Assembly (NCBI GenBank): GCA_037074705.1 | Contig: CM073592.1 | Span: 57,897,129 to 57,961,128, forward strand | DNA: 64,000 nucleotides | Direction: 5' to 3' | Origin: Zhengitettix transpicula | Lineage: Eukaryota; Arthropoda; Insecta; Orthoptera; Tetrigidae | Part shown: in pieces, positions 32,332-44,615 of the stretch | Numbering within the stretch: the first letter of the stretch is position 1 | How the letters are laid out: the number at the start of each line of letters is the position of its first letter | Made by a program: the position numbers and the translations under genes | The notes under the pieces: generated by a model | Told to the model about the DNA's origin: nothing | The model's input: the letters and a program-made list of their open reading frames with translations, nothing else | The model's database searches: none

Positions 32332-35300
32332 AATCATGACTGTAAAATAACAGTTTCCCTTATCTTCCTACGACTTCAGAAAATAAATAGAGAAATCAAA
32401 TTTGCGAATCACAAGAGAATTCAACACTATTGGCCAATAAAGTGCAATTACGATGTCACAATATTACCTTATTAGCAACTATTGTAGTTTATCGAGCATG
32501 AAATCAAATTACGTATCCCCCTCCTCATCACATGTTGCAAATATGGACGGGATGAAAAGCTTGTAGGGTTAACGAAAAAACTAATTACCGTATAACTGGC
32601 TCCATGACGCTATTTTTGAAACGTTAATTAACTACGGGGGTTTTCGAGGTGAGACTGCGACCATTAGGATCGCCTTGCCCGCCGTACACGTCCGCATACT
32701 CCAGATGCCTTTCATATTTGAACTTTTATGGTTTCAGTGTCAGGGGCATAGTTTTAGAGCTCCTGGTAGATCGATATATCGACTAGGATTTTCGTGACAA
32801 ACAATTATTTGTCTACTGCTTAAATTATTCATCAATTATAAAATAATTAATTGAAATCCCAACAACGTTTCTGCACGTATTTGTACTCTTTTCAGGCTGT
32901 CTCACTGAAAAATTGTTTTTGAGTTGGAAACGCTTCCTCAACCTCTATGAATATTATTAGTTACGTTTCTATGGAAACGGAACATAAAACTGATTTATGT
33001 GGTTTTAATATAAATACGAGAAATTTTCATAATAAAAAATGTTAATGGATGATAAATATATTTGAATGTTAAAAACTGACGTGAAAATAAGATGATATTA
33101 GATTAAATTATTATTTAGGAAAGTAACGAGGTAATTAATATTCTCTGTAATTTTTAAAACTCTTACAGTTATCACGTCGTATTCAAAACAACTATTGGGA
33201 TCATTGCGGGATGTGATAATAACGGTATCAAGAAATAAACAATAACGTGAATATGTAAAACCAGTTTTTTTTAATTTTTATCATTTTATTTCCACATAAA
33301 ACTTTAAAAACAGCAATAGTAATCCTTATCAGGCATCCCAGTACTTTCTGTCACTTAGATTATGCGGAACCAAAATCAATTTTTATTAAATATTATTAAC
33401 ATTCATTATTTCTTTACACGTATCGAAACCATATATATTTAACAGTTCGGCTATTTAAGTGTATTAACATGTATGAGTTTTTATAAGGAAATTGTTTAAA
33501 AAAAAATATTTAACGTCTACTACATTGCAATAACTAATCGGGCAATAATAAGGTGTTCGTTGTCTATTAAATTGTATCCGGAAAATTGAAACTTCTGTGC
33601 TTCGCAACAAATATACTTCAAGATGTGAACAAAAACTCTTGAGCGCCGAGAAATTTTCTGCACGAATCCCTTTTCTCTACTGGAAAATATTTTATGCAAG
33701 ATCAGCCAGACAGGAAATTGTAGTCACGGTGAGTGCCCGTGAATGTTGGAAGTAACAAAAAAATTACGAAACAAATGCTTCAAAATTGTTCGTATAAAGT
33801 AAGTTACACAATCTAATTCCCCCCCCCCTCTTCAACAAATTACGATAATCATACAGAATAGCATCTGTTACATTGATTCCGGTTCTTCTATTGCGTATAT
33901 TGCAGTATACTGACACAAAAATCTGCACCCCTGTGTTAGCTATTACCTAAATCAATAAAATTGAAGCTTCATTGACAAAGAGAACCCCAAAATGTTAAGT
34001 TAAAATAATATTTTTATTAATTGTCAGACAATGGGAAAAAATAGGATCCTTAGAATATTCTTGTGTACAGTATTTTCCTCAGAGTTTGCGAATGTTTTGT
34101 CAACGTGACGAATACTTTCAGTCGTATTTACGGAACTACAATTTCAATAAATTTTTATATCAATACTTGAAATAGAAAAAATATTAAATAATGTATAATA
34201 TCTTTAAAATATTCTGAGAAATATTTTGCAATTTATAATTTTCACCAAGAAGTCTTTAATTCTACAGCAACTATTTTATTAAGTTTCACCCCACAGGTGC
34301 TAAATATTACTGCATTATTTCAATGCACAGTCATTTGTTCCCTGATTTCTCAGTCAAATAAGATTTCCTTTCTATGAAGTCAGTTTTAAGTATCTTTCAT
34401 GCGCATCCTTTGCAGTTTTGACTCTATAAACTATTTTCACCCAGTGAATTGTAATTGCAGTTGTGGTACAGTAGGATTACGGGCATTGATCTGCGTTGCC
34501 ATGTGAACAGTCTCCTAATACCTTGAATATGGCTTAGGTCCCTATTAAATTCCCTGGGTGTTTCGGTCTCTACATTCTACATTCCATGCGACGTTGCCAA
34601 CAGGACGTCCGTGCTAGCTATGGGAAAGCCTAACAATAATTAAATCACGAAATATTTCTTGATTTAATTCTTATTCAAACCTCAATTAAATATGTATCAA
34701 CTGTTCAGAATCTAAATTTTTTGAAAAGTTAATACTCATCATTGGTTATTTTAAGGAATTTCAAACGTGAGGATTAGAGACGTAAAACGAACTTGTGACG
34801 ATGTTGTGTGAAATGGCCCGAGGATGTGTGCGTTGTGAGAAGAGCGGTTGGCCTCCCAACCAAGTTTATGTGGCGGGCTCGGGTGTCGCCCTGTAATGGA
34901 AGCTGCGCCCTTAATGTTGGAACCCACCCGCACTAATTGTGTTACGCATTCAGGGGAGGGCTTTCCATTTTTTTTCTGAAACTCCTGTACTTTCCTTTAT
35001 ACTGAGGTATATTTTTTTAAACCAAGAGTAAATCTCATCTGTGATAAAATGAAAGTTCATTGTATCAGTACCTTCAATTAATATACCGATAACGCAAGAA
35101 TACTTTTATATGCTATTTTACAATAACTTCATCATTGAATATTGTTTATTCATATTAGAAAATTCTGATATTAGAGAAGCTCAACATATTCACTTTCTGT
35201 CACGTAGTCATAGATCTTCGTTGCCTGCTCTTTCCACGATATTCGGCGTTACATTAAGCTCCAACTGACTATACAACTTACGGCACGCTGCAGCAAATGG

Positions 35301-35507
35301 ACTACAGAAATTTCTCAGGATGTGGTGTCTATTAGTGCAGTCCCGGGTTAATTAAGCAAGTAGCGGAGATAACGTATATATTACCCGTTCTCATAACTCC
35401 AAGGTTCAAAGAGAAACGTAAATTCTCGTTCTTCAGCGACGTAAATTAATTATTTTCTCGCTTCTTAATTCTCAAACGAATAACTTCATCTGCTGCCCCA
35501 CTGCCCA
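32332..35507. other. Non-coding stretch, no gene recognised
   Basis: Mostly A+T-rich with no recognised gene. Slightly G+C-richer patches at about 32630-32770 and 34780-34960 contain small inverted repeats (TCGATATATCGA near 32773; GGTTGG/CCAACC near 34849-34864) but no coding or RNA signature. A C-run occurs near 33820. Confidence 0.5.
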
Positions 35508-35799
35508 CTATTCATATTGGAATAGTCGGCCAGCTGCCGCCTAAACTCGTCAAGGTACGGATAAGGGAAACTCTTCTTCTGCTATCAAAAGGGCGTGGAA
35601 AAAGTACCAAATGCCCTACTTACCTATTTCACGTTTTTCAAGTGATTTGAGGCGAATTGCCAGGTAGGAACCTTAAACTAAAGCTCGGGGGCCTTTATAT
35701 AACACTTGGATACTTTGTTCTACCTTTTCAGTCCCTTTCCTATACTATACGAGTGGAGTGGCCACTTTGTGGATTACTCTATATATAACCTGTCTACAT
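35508..35799 (+). mobile_element. REP-A copy 10, old diverged copy
   Basis: Strongly diverged sense copy recognisable by ordered words: ATTGGAATAGTCGGCCAGCT, AAGGGCGTGG, AGTACCAAATGCCC, AGGCGAAT, CTCGGGGGCC and, at the end, AACCTGTCTACAT, the type 2 tail. It is the most mutated copy in the window and shows the family has been active over a long period. The hairpin head and upstream modules are absent. Confidence 0.75.
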
Positions 35800-36384
35800 G
35801 TTCTTCTTCTTTTTAGTTATAAATTAATTTCAATCTGTCAAATCCTACTGCTCTTTTAACTCTCATTGATGATCTCACTTCCACCTCTGAATCTCTACTA
35901 AAAGATTAGTTTTTCCGTTCACTCTCGATAAGTACTCGTTAAGTAAAATTCCTCCTTCTATCTCTACTCTACATTCAAATATTATGTATCCAATACACTT
36001 TCGGATCTTATAATTTGGCCACACCCAACAATGACTTCGAGGTAAATAATTGTTCACATGTCATTTTTTTGTAACCACAAAACTTTTTTTGTCCAAACTT
36101 ACATAAAATCTCTTTACTAGGTAATTGAATTACTACGTTTTCTTTTAAAATTAACAAAGATAAACTTAAGGCGATGAGAGTTTACTTCAATAATCCAGTG
36201 TAATTTAAATTTGAATAAAAAAAAACGAAGTAAATATTTCCCGGCGAGTAAGTTAGGGTCAAGTGAGTCCTTTTATCTTGAACTTTGTTGCGTTTTCTGT
36301 TTGCTACAGCCTTGTAAATCACCTGAGGACGGCTCCTTGCGCTCTGAGCTAACACAACCTCATTTCGAAGTTAACAGTGAGTTA

Positions 36385-36600
36385 CCTTGCGGTGGCCGGT
36401 GTGCGACGAAGTTAGGACGCAGTGCCTAGATTGCCTATTTGTCAGGGCGTCGCCGGCGAAGCGCCTGATGGACGACGCCTGCTTAACGACTAATGCCTTA
36501 CTGTACGACACCGTCGTACTCCAGTCACCATACGGAACGCTGAACAAACATTCCCGCTTCCCTTCGATCACTGCCTTTTCAATTCCTACTGCTCTGTCTG
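36385..36600. other. CpG-rich patch, possible regulatory island or exon
   Basis: The densest CpG segment in the window, with roughly 20 CG dinucleotides in about 200 bp against a CpG-poor, A+T-rich background. It includes a perfect TCGCCGGCGA palindrome near 36447-36456. Open frames of 122 codons (plus, 36387-36755) and 90 codons (minus, 36371-36643) overlap here and show no recognised domain. It could be a promoter-type island, an unrecognised exon, or part of an unknown repeat. Confidence 0.4.
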
Positions 36601-38423
36601 AGTTACAAAATAGAATCGGTCGGGTCATGTTTCTCAGGAACATTTTACAATTTTCTACACATAGATATCTTGGACGATTATGGCACCGTTTCGATCTACG
36701 AAATCGAGGGCCGCGTTCATCGGGTGTTTTTATTGTTTCATTCAGACAACAGTGACATTAACGCAAGTGTGTTGTGTAAGACATTTAACTTGATGATACC
36801 TTTTTCTTGTATTCCATTGAATAATTTGAGGATAAGAGTAAATTAGGAAGATGAAGGTGAAAGATGTTGATTAAAGATTTACAAAAAGATCATCACCAAA
36901 CCCAGAGTCAACATGCCGGAAATTTAGAAAAGGGTCTCATCGTTTCCGAACATCTGTAAAGTTCTAAATTCGTTAGTGACCAAAATAAATAAAATATCCC
37001 CATCACATCTCTTGCAACTGAACAAATAATGTCCGTCACTATCATCACCATATATATAAATTTAGCGTCAATTACTAAAATCTCTCATACGTTTAGTAAG
37101 GCACGGGTAGTTAGCTAGTCTACTCTCTTGAAAGTAAATTTTTTAAATTAATTACTGCTCGTTTTAATGTTTCCAGCTCTATTTATTAAACCTTCTGTTC
37201 CTGAAGAAAAACATAAATTATATTTACTTTCAGGAACGTTCTAAAAAGTGATCATCTAAAAACTTTTTGCGTCGATTCAGTAAATATGAATAAAATAAAC
37301 AGAAATATAATTCAGGAGTGGAAGAAATTGTTTAATGTTAACTGAACACATACTGCGCGACAATATTTGATTTTCTATGTTTCGCTTTTCACACTTTGAA
37401 GACAATTCCTGAAACGAAATTATTCGTATACATATTGCCATCATTAATGACCGATGTACGAGCGACGGAATCTGAATTTAGAATTTGTTGCCATATTCAA
37501 GTGAAAATTTGTACATATGGCAGGGTTTAGTAAGTTCATTGTTATTCTCAACAAATCTACAGACCTAGAGATCAACTGATCATAAATATGAAATATAATT
37601 CATAGTAGAGAGCTAATGGATCTAACGGCCTGTAATTTACATATGTTTCAGTGCTTCCAGTCATCCGTAACTTTAGTCAACAAACCGAATCTAATTGGCA
37701 TAAACAGGACAAGCCATTTCTACAATAATGTTTAGAATGGATGTTTTGAAGCATTTCGTACTATCTGTATTTAGTTATATGCAACGCTTCTCAAATATCA
37801 TAACTTCAAAGACTGATCAGTTATTGCCTTATTTTCACAGTTACTTAAATATATTTTCAAATCTGACACATTACTCAGAAATGGTAAATGGTCTGCATCA
37901 AAACAATAACCAAATGTAATTGTTCTAGTATTTCGTTCAACATTTTCGAAATTAATTTTTAAGTGATTTTAATTTTTCTATTGAAATGTTAAACATTAAG
38001 AACCATGGCGTATTTGTGAGAGTTAATAAGATATCCTTTAATTCTTCATAATCATGATAAAATTATTAATATCCCTGCGTTTGACAATCTAAAGCATTTC
38101 TATCATTTAATGGCTATTTACACATCAAGAATCAAAGTGACCTAACAAATAAAAAATGATGTAAAACATTTAATCATTAATGAGAAAAAAACACTGACAA
38201 TAAAGGAACAGGTTATGAAAATTCCTTTGTTTTATAAAGGCCTATTTTCATTTAACTGATTTTGTTTGTATTTAAAGTGCTATTTTTTTCTTTGATTATT
38301 AAATTAAACAAACTTTAAATAGTACAAAAAATATTTTTATTCAGATGAAAATTATATTTGCAATCGAAACGCAAAGTAATAACCAACCTCAAACAGACCA
38401 CATAAACACAGTAATTTTGGAGA

Positions 38424-38427
<4 letters not shown>

Positions 38428-38459
<32 letters not shown>
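38428..38459. repeat. (AT)n microsatellite
   Basis: About 16 AT dinucleotides. Confidence 0.95.
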
Positions 38460-38463
<4 letters not shown>

Positions 38464-40762
38464 CTCATTAATTGTATTTTTCTATTTTCATATTTAAATA
38501 CATTACTATAATTGTTTTTAGTGAAAGAAAATTAAAATTTGTAGCTCCATTAAGTGATGGCATTAAAAGAAGCTTCATGTTAATCACAACAAAATTCCTC
38601 ATATCTTCAAAAAAAATGTGTTTTGTTTCTTTCAGCGAATTTGATTTTCTTTGGGTTATTTGAAAGAACCTCATTTTCTCCTTCGGATATAAATATTCCC
38701 TGCAAGATTTTTTTAATAAACCCTGACATCACAGCGTTGAAAGTCACGAGGACGTACAATTTAATAAAGTCCGGCTCAGATTTCCTTTCCACTAAAAGCT
38801 GCGTTAAAAGTACGAATCGGACACAGAAACGTGTTTGAGTCTGTACTCGGCAGTAGCTTTTCCAAACTTAATTACTTTTAACAATAGAAACTTTCTAATA
38901 GTGTTCGTATAACGCCTTAAAGAAAATTAAAGGAGTAGGCAGTCTTCTATAAAATAATTTCCCAAATATAATTTAAATTATTTTACTGATAAACATTAAA
39001 ATACTAGCTTTAAATTCCGTTTGAAAAGACAAATTATTAAAAATTCTTAGAATTCCACATGTTTTGGTAAACATGTACCAAACATTTATATTGAGCGACT
39101 ATTCTTCTGCTTCATTATTGATATGTCTATTTGTACTTATCAAATTTCCCGTCGACGTTACGTATGATCCAAATCAATCCATTGACGATCCATTATTTCC
39201 GTTTCGTTTGTTGTAAAGACATAGTAGGTACATCCTACATTTGGAATGAAGTCAGAGAAGAGATTTTTTTTCCTTCATGGAGGAAAACTACCCGTTGTTC
39301 AAACACAATTCTTTGGGCTCACAGTTGTTATGTACATGTAATTGTGACGTCGTTATACACTGAAAATAAATTTCAGGGTCGTAGGAGAATAAATACTTGG
39401 GAGGAGAAAACTTCAACAATAAATAACCTATCTTTGATTCATTTTCTTTCAGATATTTATGTCTGACAGCAAATTAGACGAGTACAGATTGTCTTCAGAA
39501 GTTAATTATAACTGGTTCAGAAGCATTTCTTGTTGTGGGGTCGTGTATAAGTACGAGAAGTAATGCCTTAAGCGTTGCTCATTCCTGCTGAACTAAAAGA
39601 ATACATAGCAACGCACAGGGAAACAATGTTGTGACTGGGGGGGAATTTAGGACGAAAATACAACAGTTTGTTGTACGACTGTCTAATTTGCTGTCTAAGA
39701 AGCCAGAGGTGGTTAGTCATGGCAGCTAGCTCCATCTACGCAGCCCTGACGAAATACTGGCAATAATGAGGTTATGCAGGGTGCGACGGAAACGCAATTA
39801 CGGCTGGTCGTGTGTTTAATGACGTAATCTTGTTGCAGCGTCTGTTGGTTTAGGCAGGAGAGCACGAGACAACTGCTTGATTCACTTCTCGTCGTCGTTA
39901 CGTTCGCCTGAAGCGCACTTCTAAGTAAGTCAACTGCCTCGAATGCACTTCAAGCGCTCAAGTCTCTTACAAAGGACCCTATGATTGGAATTAGGACCAC
40001 TTGAGATTTCAAGTTGTATTCTTATTTTAGGGAGTGGCCCCAGTCCACTCGCTCGCCTCAACTACGGCCATGATCTGACTATCATGCAACTCAATAGAGT
40101 AGGCTAATTTGTTGATGTATTTAACAGACAGAATCTTTTTTGAGATTATAATACATTATCTTTAATACTGTATTGACTATTTGAAACATTAAAGCGGTCG
40201 TAATTAAGTGTTGTGGTGAAGTTCTTATAGGTGAACCGAAGTTCTACGTAATTCTGTCAATCCTTGTAATTGTACTCAAGTAGTTAAGAAAGAATGGTTT
40301 CAGTTTGAAACATAAACTACGAATTTCCTATTAGTAATATAATTAATTCTAACTATTACGAACATGATAGTATTAAACTGTATACTTGAACAAAAACTTT
40401 TAACCACAAATTGATTACATTATTTCATTAGAAAATTATTAAAATTTTCTTTGCTATTTTAATGAAATTATCTTTAACAGAACATATACAGCAGTGATTC
40501 AAGGAAGAATATATGGGTTGCTTTGTCTATACATTCTGTGAAACATTTTGTTTGACATATTTGGAAGCCTACCACCCCCCTCTCCCACACAGACACACAC
40601 ACGCACAAATAACAGAGGATGAATAGACGAAAATAGAAAATTCTTTCCTGGGATCCACAAGTAGTCGAACTTTGCTGAAGATAAACTGCCCTCTTTTAAG
40701 ACGAAATTGCGGATTTTTCAAATGCAAACTGTTCTCTATATCATTCTCATGTTTATTAATTA

Positions 40763-42161
40763 CTATCTACCCTGCCCGGCGTAACCCGAGATGACATTTT
40801 TCCATGACCCCCGATTTGACTCAAATCTAGATAGCTTTTGCGTTATGTTTATGTAAGTCAACTCGACCCCTATCCCTAAATGTGTTCACATACAATTCCG
40901 AAAGTGGTTGAACTCATTGGGTTAAAGAAAAAGCATTTATTTTACGCAAAAATCACCCGGTTATATTGTTTGAAAATTTCTACCCCCATCCAGACCCGAC
41001 CCCCACCCCGCATGTTACCCACAACGAAACTCAGCGACATACATAACCTCAGAATTGACTTGAATATCGATCTATTCGCATTATTTTCATGTAACGCACC
41101 ACCAAACTCCACCCTTAAGCACACTCCCCTCACAGGCCGATAGGGGTTGAAATTATACAAAGATAATATCTACCAAAATATTATGAATTTAAATGATACA
41201 GAAAAATATTTATTGCACGCAAATTTCGTCCGATCAACATGTATAAAAATTTCCACCCCCGTTCAGCTCCGTCCTTGTGGGTTAAACTGCAAGTTTAAAG
41301 TCATAATTAATCTCAGAAACATTCATAACCCCGAATTCGACTCCAGCCTCGGTTTTTTGCGTTATTTTTCTGTTAGGCAACTACACCCTACCCTTCATTG
41401 TTTTCCCCTCCCAAGCCGATAGGGTTATTTGTAATTATACACAGAATATATTAAAAAATATTAAGAGTCTCATTGATCCCGAAAAGTATTTATTCGACGC
41501 TAATATCGACTGATTAACATGTTTGAACATTTCTACCCCCGGCCACGCCCGCCCATCCCCTACGAACCCCACCCCCCACCGCGCGTTACACAGGTTGTGC
41601 TAAATAAATTCCACGACACCCATAACCCCCATATCACTCGAATATCGGCTGTTTTAGCGTCATTTTCTGTAACTCCCCTCAACCCCACCCTTAATCGTGC
41701 TGCCCTCCAATACCGAAAGAGGTAGAAATACTATCAATTTAATTAACCCATTATAATATTTATTAAAAGCAACTTGATTGCATGTTTCAAAATTTTCAGC
41801 ACCGACCACATCCGCCCCTGTGACATTTATAACTCTGGATTTGACACTAATCTCGGTTGTATTCGCGTAATTTTCTTGTAACGCCCGTCGACCACCCCCT
41901 AAGATTTCTTCATTTACCAAGTGGTAAGGGGTTGAAATTATACTCAGATAACATCGGTAGAAACACAATAAATCTCTTTGACTCCTAAAAATATATATTC
42001 CACTCAAATTTCGGCTGTTTTAGCAAGTTTGAATATTTCCACACCCGTCCACCCCCGCTCCTGAGGGTGGTAGACGCGTCTCATCCCGACAGTGTTTGTT
42101 TCCTGGTCCCAAAGAACAAACATACAAACACGCTTACAATCACTCTGCTTTATTTATTAGA
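40763..42161 (-). mobile_element. Helitron-like element 1 with internal tandem repeats
   Basis: Read on the minus strand, it begins TCTAATAAATAAAGCAG at 42161. It passes through TTTGTATGTTTGT and ends near a GC-rich hairpin-like motif (GTTACGCCGGGCAGGG) followed by ATAG at 40766-40763, a one-base variant of CTAG. A 5' TC, a hairpin near the 3' end and a CTAG-type terminus with no terminal inverted repeats or TSD fit non-autonomous Helitrons. No Rep or helicase is present. The interior is about five diverged tandem units of 210-300 bp (see next entry). Open frames here (for example 40880-41143) are by-products of those repeats. Confidence 0.7.
40795..42080. repeat. About five diverged tandem units (210-300 bp) inside Helitron 1
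   Basis: Each unit contains, in order: CATAACC-C-GA-TT-GAC, a GCGTTATTTT-like stretch, a C-rich CCACCC stretch, GATAGGGGTTGAAATTATAC or a variant (near 40899, 41135, 41413, 41705 and 41923), AAATATTTATT-AC-CAAAT, and ACATGT-TAAAA-TTTC-ACCCC. Unit starts lie near 40795, 41040, 41318, 41616 and 41824. A further related unit sits in Helitron 2 near 42960-43120. Confidence 0.7.
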
Positions 42162-43267
42162 CTAGCTGGGTGGCCGGCGTTGACCGGGTTGTCATACATC
42201 CATAACCCCGATTTGACTGGGTTGCTTTTGCGTTAAATTTATGTAAAGCCCCTCTACTGCTCTCCATAAAAGTACTCCCATACCAAGCCCGAAATGTGTT
42301 GCAAAAATACTCAGGAAACATGTAGTTATTTTATAAATCTCGTTAATTCGACACAAAAATGAATTAATTTAACACATGGACCGCAAAAAGTAACCAATCA
42401 ACTATAATATAAGCCGATATAGCATGATTTAAAATTCATCCCCTATCACTTCTTAGGAGCTGCCAAAGGCTTCGAAAGGCAAATAAAAACTTTCAAAGGA
42501 CTACCACAAAAAGTCACTAAAGACTCGTGCTATCAGATAAATAATTTATACTCGCATAAGGAAAACAAAAGCAAGCGGACTATCATATTTTAGTAGAGAG
42601 AATAACAATTCATTCACTTTCAAAACTTTTTAATATTTCGATAGGGGAATTAATACTAATACACCGCCTGCTATAGTGCGCGTATGCTTGAATCGCAGCC
42701 GATGTGTCCTGCAGGGAAGCTGGTTCAACACGGGGAAGCTGCCTTAACCTTGTAAGCAAGTAAAAGGGGGTTCTGACGTCACAAAAGTAATACGCCATCC
42801 GTATATCCGACTTTATGTGACACGTGGTATACAAAATGGAAACCTGGAAATGGTTTAATATGTAAATGTTAATCCTCAATTATTAATTAGTATATATATG
42901 TATGTATGTATGTATTAACGGTATTTTCTTGTTACGCAAGTTCTTCCCCACCTCTATACGTGCTATTTTTCCGTACTGTAAGGGGTTGAAATTATTCTCA
43001 TATAACATCGATAGAAACACTATCAATCTCTTTTACCCATAAAAATATTTATCCGACTCAAATATCTGCTGTTTTAGCATGTTGGAATATTTTCACCCCC
43101 GTCATCCACCGCTCCGGGGGTGGTAGTCGTGTTTAACCCCGATAGTGTTTTTGTCGCAATGAACACGGGTGCGAAATTTGGTGAAATTTCTTCCACCGGT
43201 GTATATTTTGATAAGGAACATACAAACAAACATACATACATAAAAACACACTGCTTTATTTATTAGA
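42162..43267 (-). mobile_element. Helitron-like element 2, joined directly to element 1
   Basis: On the minus strand it starts TCTAATAAATAAAGCAGTG at 43267, continues TATGTATGTATGTTTGTTTG, and ends ACCCAGCTAG at 42162, after a GC-rich region (CCGGTCAACGCCGGCC) able to form a GGC/GCC hairpin. Its outer parts (42166-42330 and 42905-43250) match the ends of element 1. The middle (about 42380-42885) does not and may be a separate insertion. A (TATG)n run lies at 42891-42915. The next base after its CTAG is the first base of element 1. Confidence 0.72.
42891..42915. repeat. (AT)/(TATG)n microsatellite
   Basis: A short compound microsatellite inside Helitron-like element 2, at the boundary between its unmatched middle part and its conserved tandem unit. 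Confidence 0.9.
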
Positions 43268-44559
43268 TTTTGAACAGTTAGAAGTGCAATAATTTTAACG
43301 AATGGAATTAATATTATTATTAAAAATTTTGTAAAGAACGTGTCTGTTACAGCAAATAAACGATGATAAATTCAAAGAAAATAAATTATTACTAATTACG
43401 TAGAAACGCGTGCAGAGATAATTTAATTTAATTTGTTTCACCAATTAATAATAGATTACAGAAAATATTTGGATATCAATTTTACTACAATGTTTGGCTG
43501 GAACATACAAAAATATACATTTAGTTCATATCGCTGCATGAATTGACATTTATTCTATGCCAAATATATATTTTTTACAATATCTAAGTCTGTATTTTAT
43601 TAATATACTGGGATTTCCGCATTCATACAGAGGAATATTATTCATGTTCTCAACCACTATCACGTTACCGCGGATATGGAAATCAAGTAGCCTTCAATGT
43701 CCTGATTTCATGTTACGTTTTCTTGTCATACTTTAACTAGTGATTATTAACATTTATATAATTACATAAAATTTTAATCATAAATTTCTAATTAAAAACA
43801 AAGTTTTTGTGCATATTTACACCGTTTTCAAGTTTTGATAATAATATTACTAAGATACCGGACATCAAACTCATTTATTTGTTTTTTAGTTATTATAAAC
43901 AATACGATTTGATTAGCTCAATAATTCAGATAAATAAAACGTGAAAATTCAAATGGAGCAAGTGAAAAATATATTATATAAAATTACAAAATTATATAAA
44001 CATTTATATAATAACATTTTTTCGAAATACTGTGAGAAAGTAATTATTAATTATCAACAATATCATATCTAAAATCAAATAATAAATTTTCAACATTCTT
44101 TCAATTTATTAATAATGTTTTTCAATCGTAAATGGATTATGAAAAATATAATTTGTCAAATCAACATCACAAATTTATACACAAAATTATCAAAAGTTAA
44201 AAAAATAATGTATAATTAATATTACTTAATTTTAAGGTACCATTATGTGAAATGAGTGTGTCCACTGTTGTTTTAATACGTCATATTTCGTATAAATTAC
44301 GCTTTAGTAAATTTTGTTCAATGTCTAAAATTTCAATATAATTCCAATCAAATTTAAGGATTTCTTCGAAATTATGAATACTCACAAAATTTGTGTTCTT
44401 TTAATCTAATTTCAAGTATACGTGTAGTTTATCCTATATAACCTATTACTCAAGTATGGTGGCTTTTTTAAAATTTTGTTTTTATATCTTTTAACAATTG
44501 AACTTTGCTATTAATTTAAAAATTGTCTTGTATGACAAAGATAATATGACAATCTGACA

Positions 44560-44615
44560 GTGATCTCAGTAGGCCAAGGCCCTCAATGGGGTGTCGAACC
44601 AAGAAGTAGTAGTAT
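44560..44615 (-). mobile_element. Possible SINE fragment with B-box-like sequence
   Basis: On the minus strand, GGTTCGACACC resembles a Pol III B box (GGTTCGANTCC). It is followed by CCATTGAGGGCCTTGGCCT and then a (TAG)-like run on the other side. No A box, tail or TSD was identified, so this is a weak call. Confidence 0.3.

Larger units (their letters stand above)
35800..40762. other. Non-coding stretch, no gene recognised
   Basis: No supported gene. It includes the CpG-rich patch listed separately (36385-36600), an (AT)n run at 38428-38459, and a moderately G+C-richer part at about 39600-40090 without a recognisable exon. Open frames of 60-122 codons have no known domains, and several overlap on opposite strands. 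Confidence 0.5.

Noticed and set aside
36387..36755. 122-codon open frame over the CpG-rich patch
   Set aside because: CpG- and G+C-rich DNA has few stop codons in all frames, and the antisense strand is also open. No domain seen. Kept as a CpG patch, not as a gene.
40880..41725. Three consecutive plus-strand open frames (87, 91 and 68 codons) with similar Pro-rich content
   Set aside because: Their similarity comes from the DNA tandem units inside Helitron-like element 1. They run antisense to the element and carry no domain.
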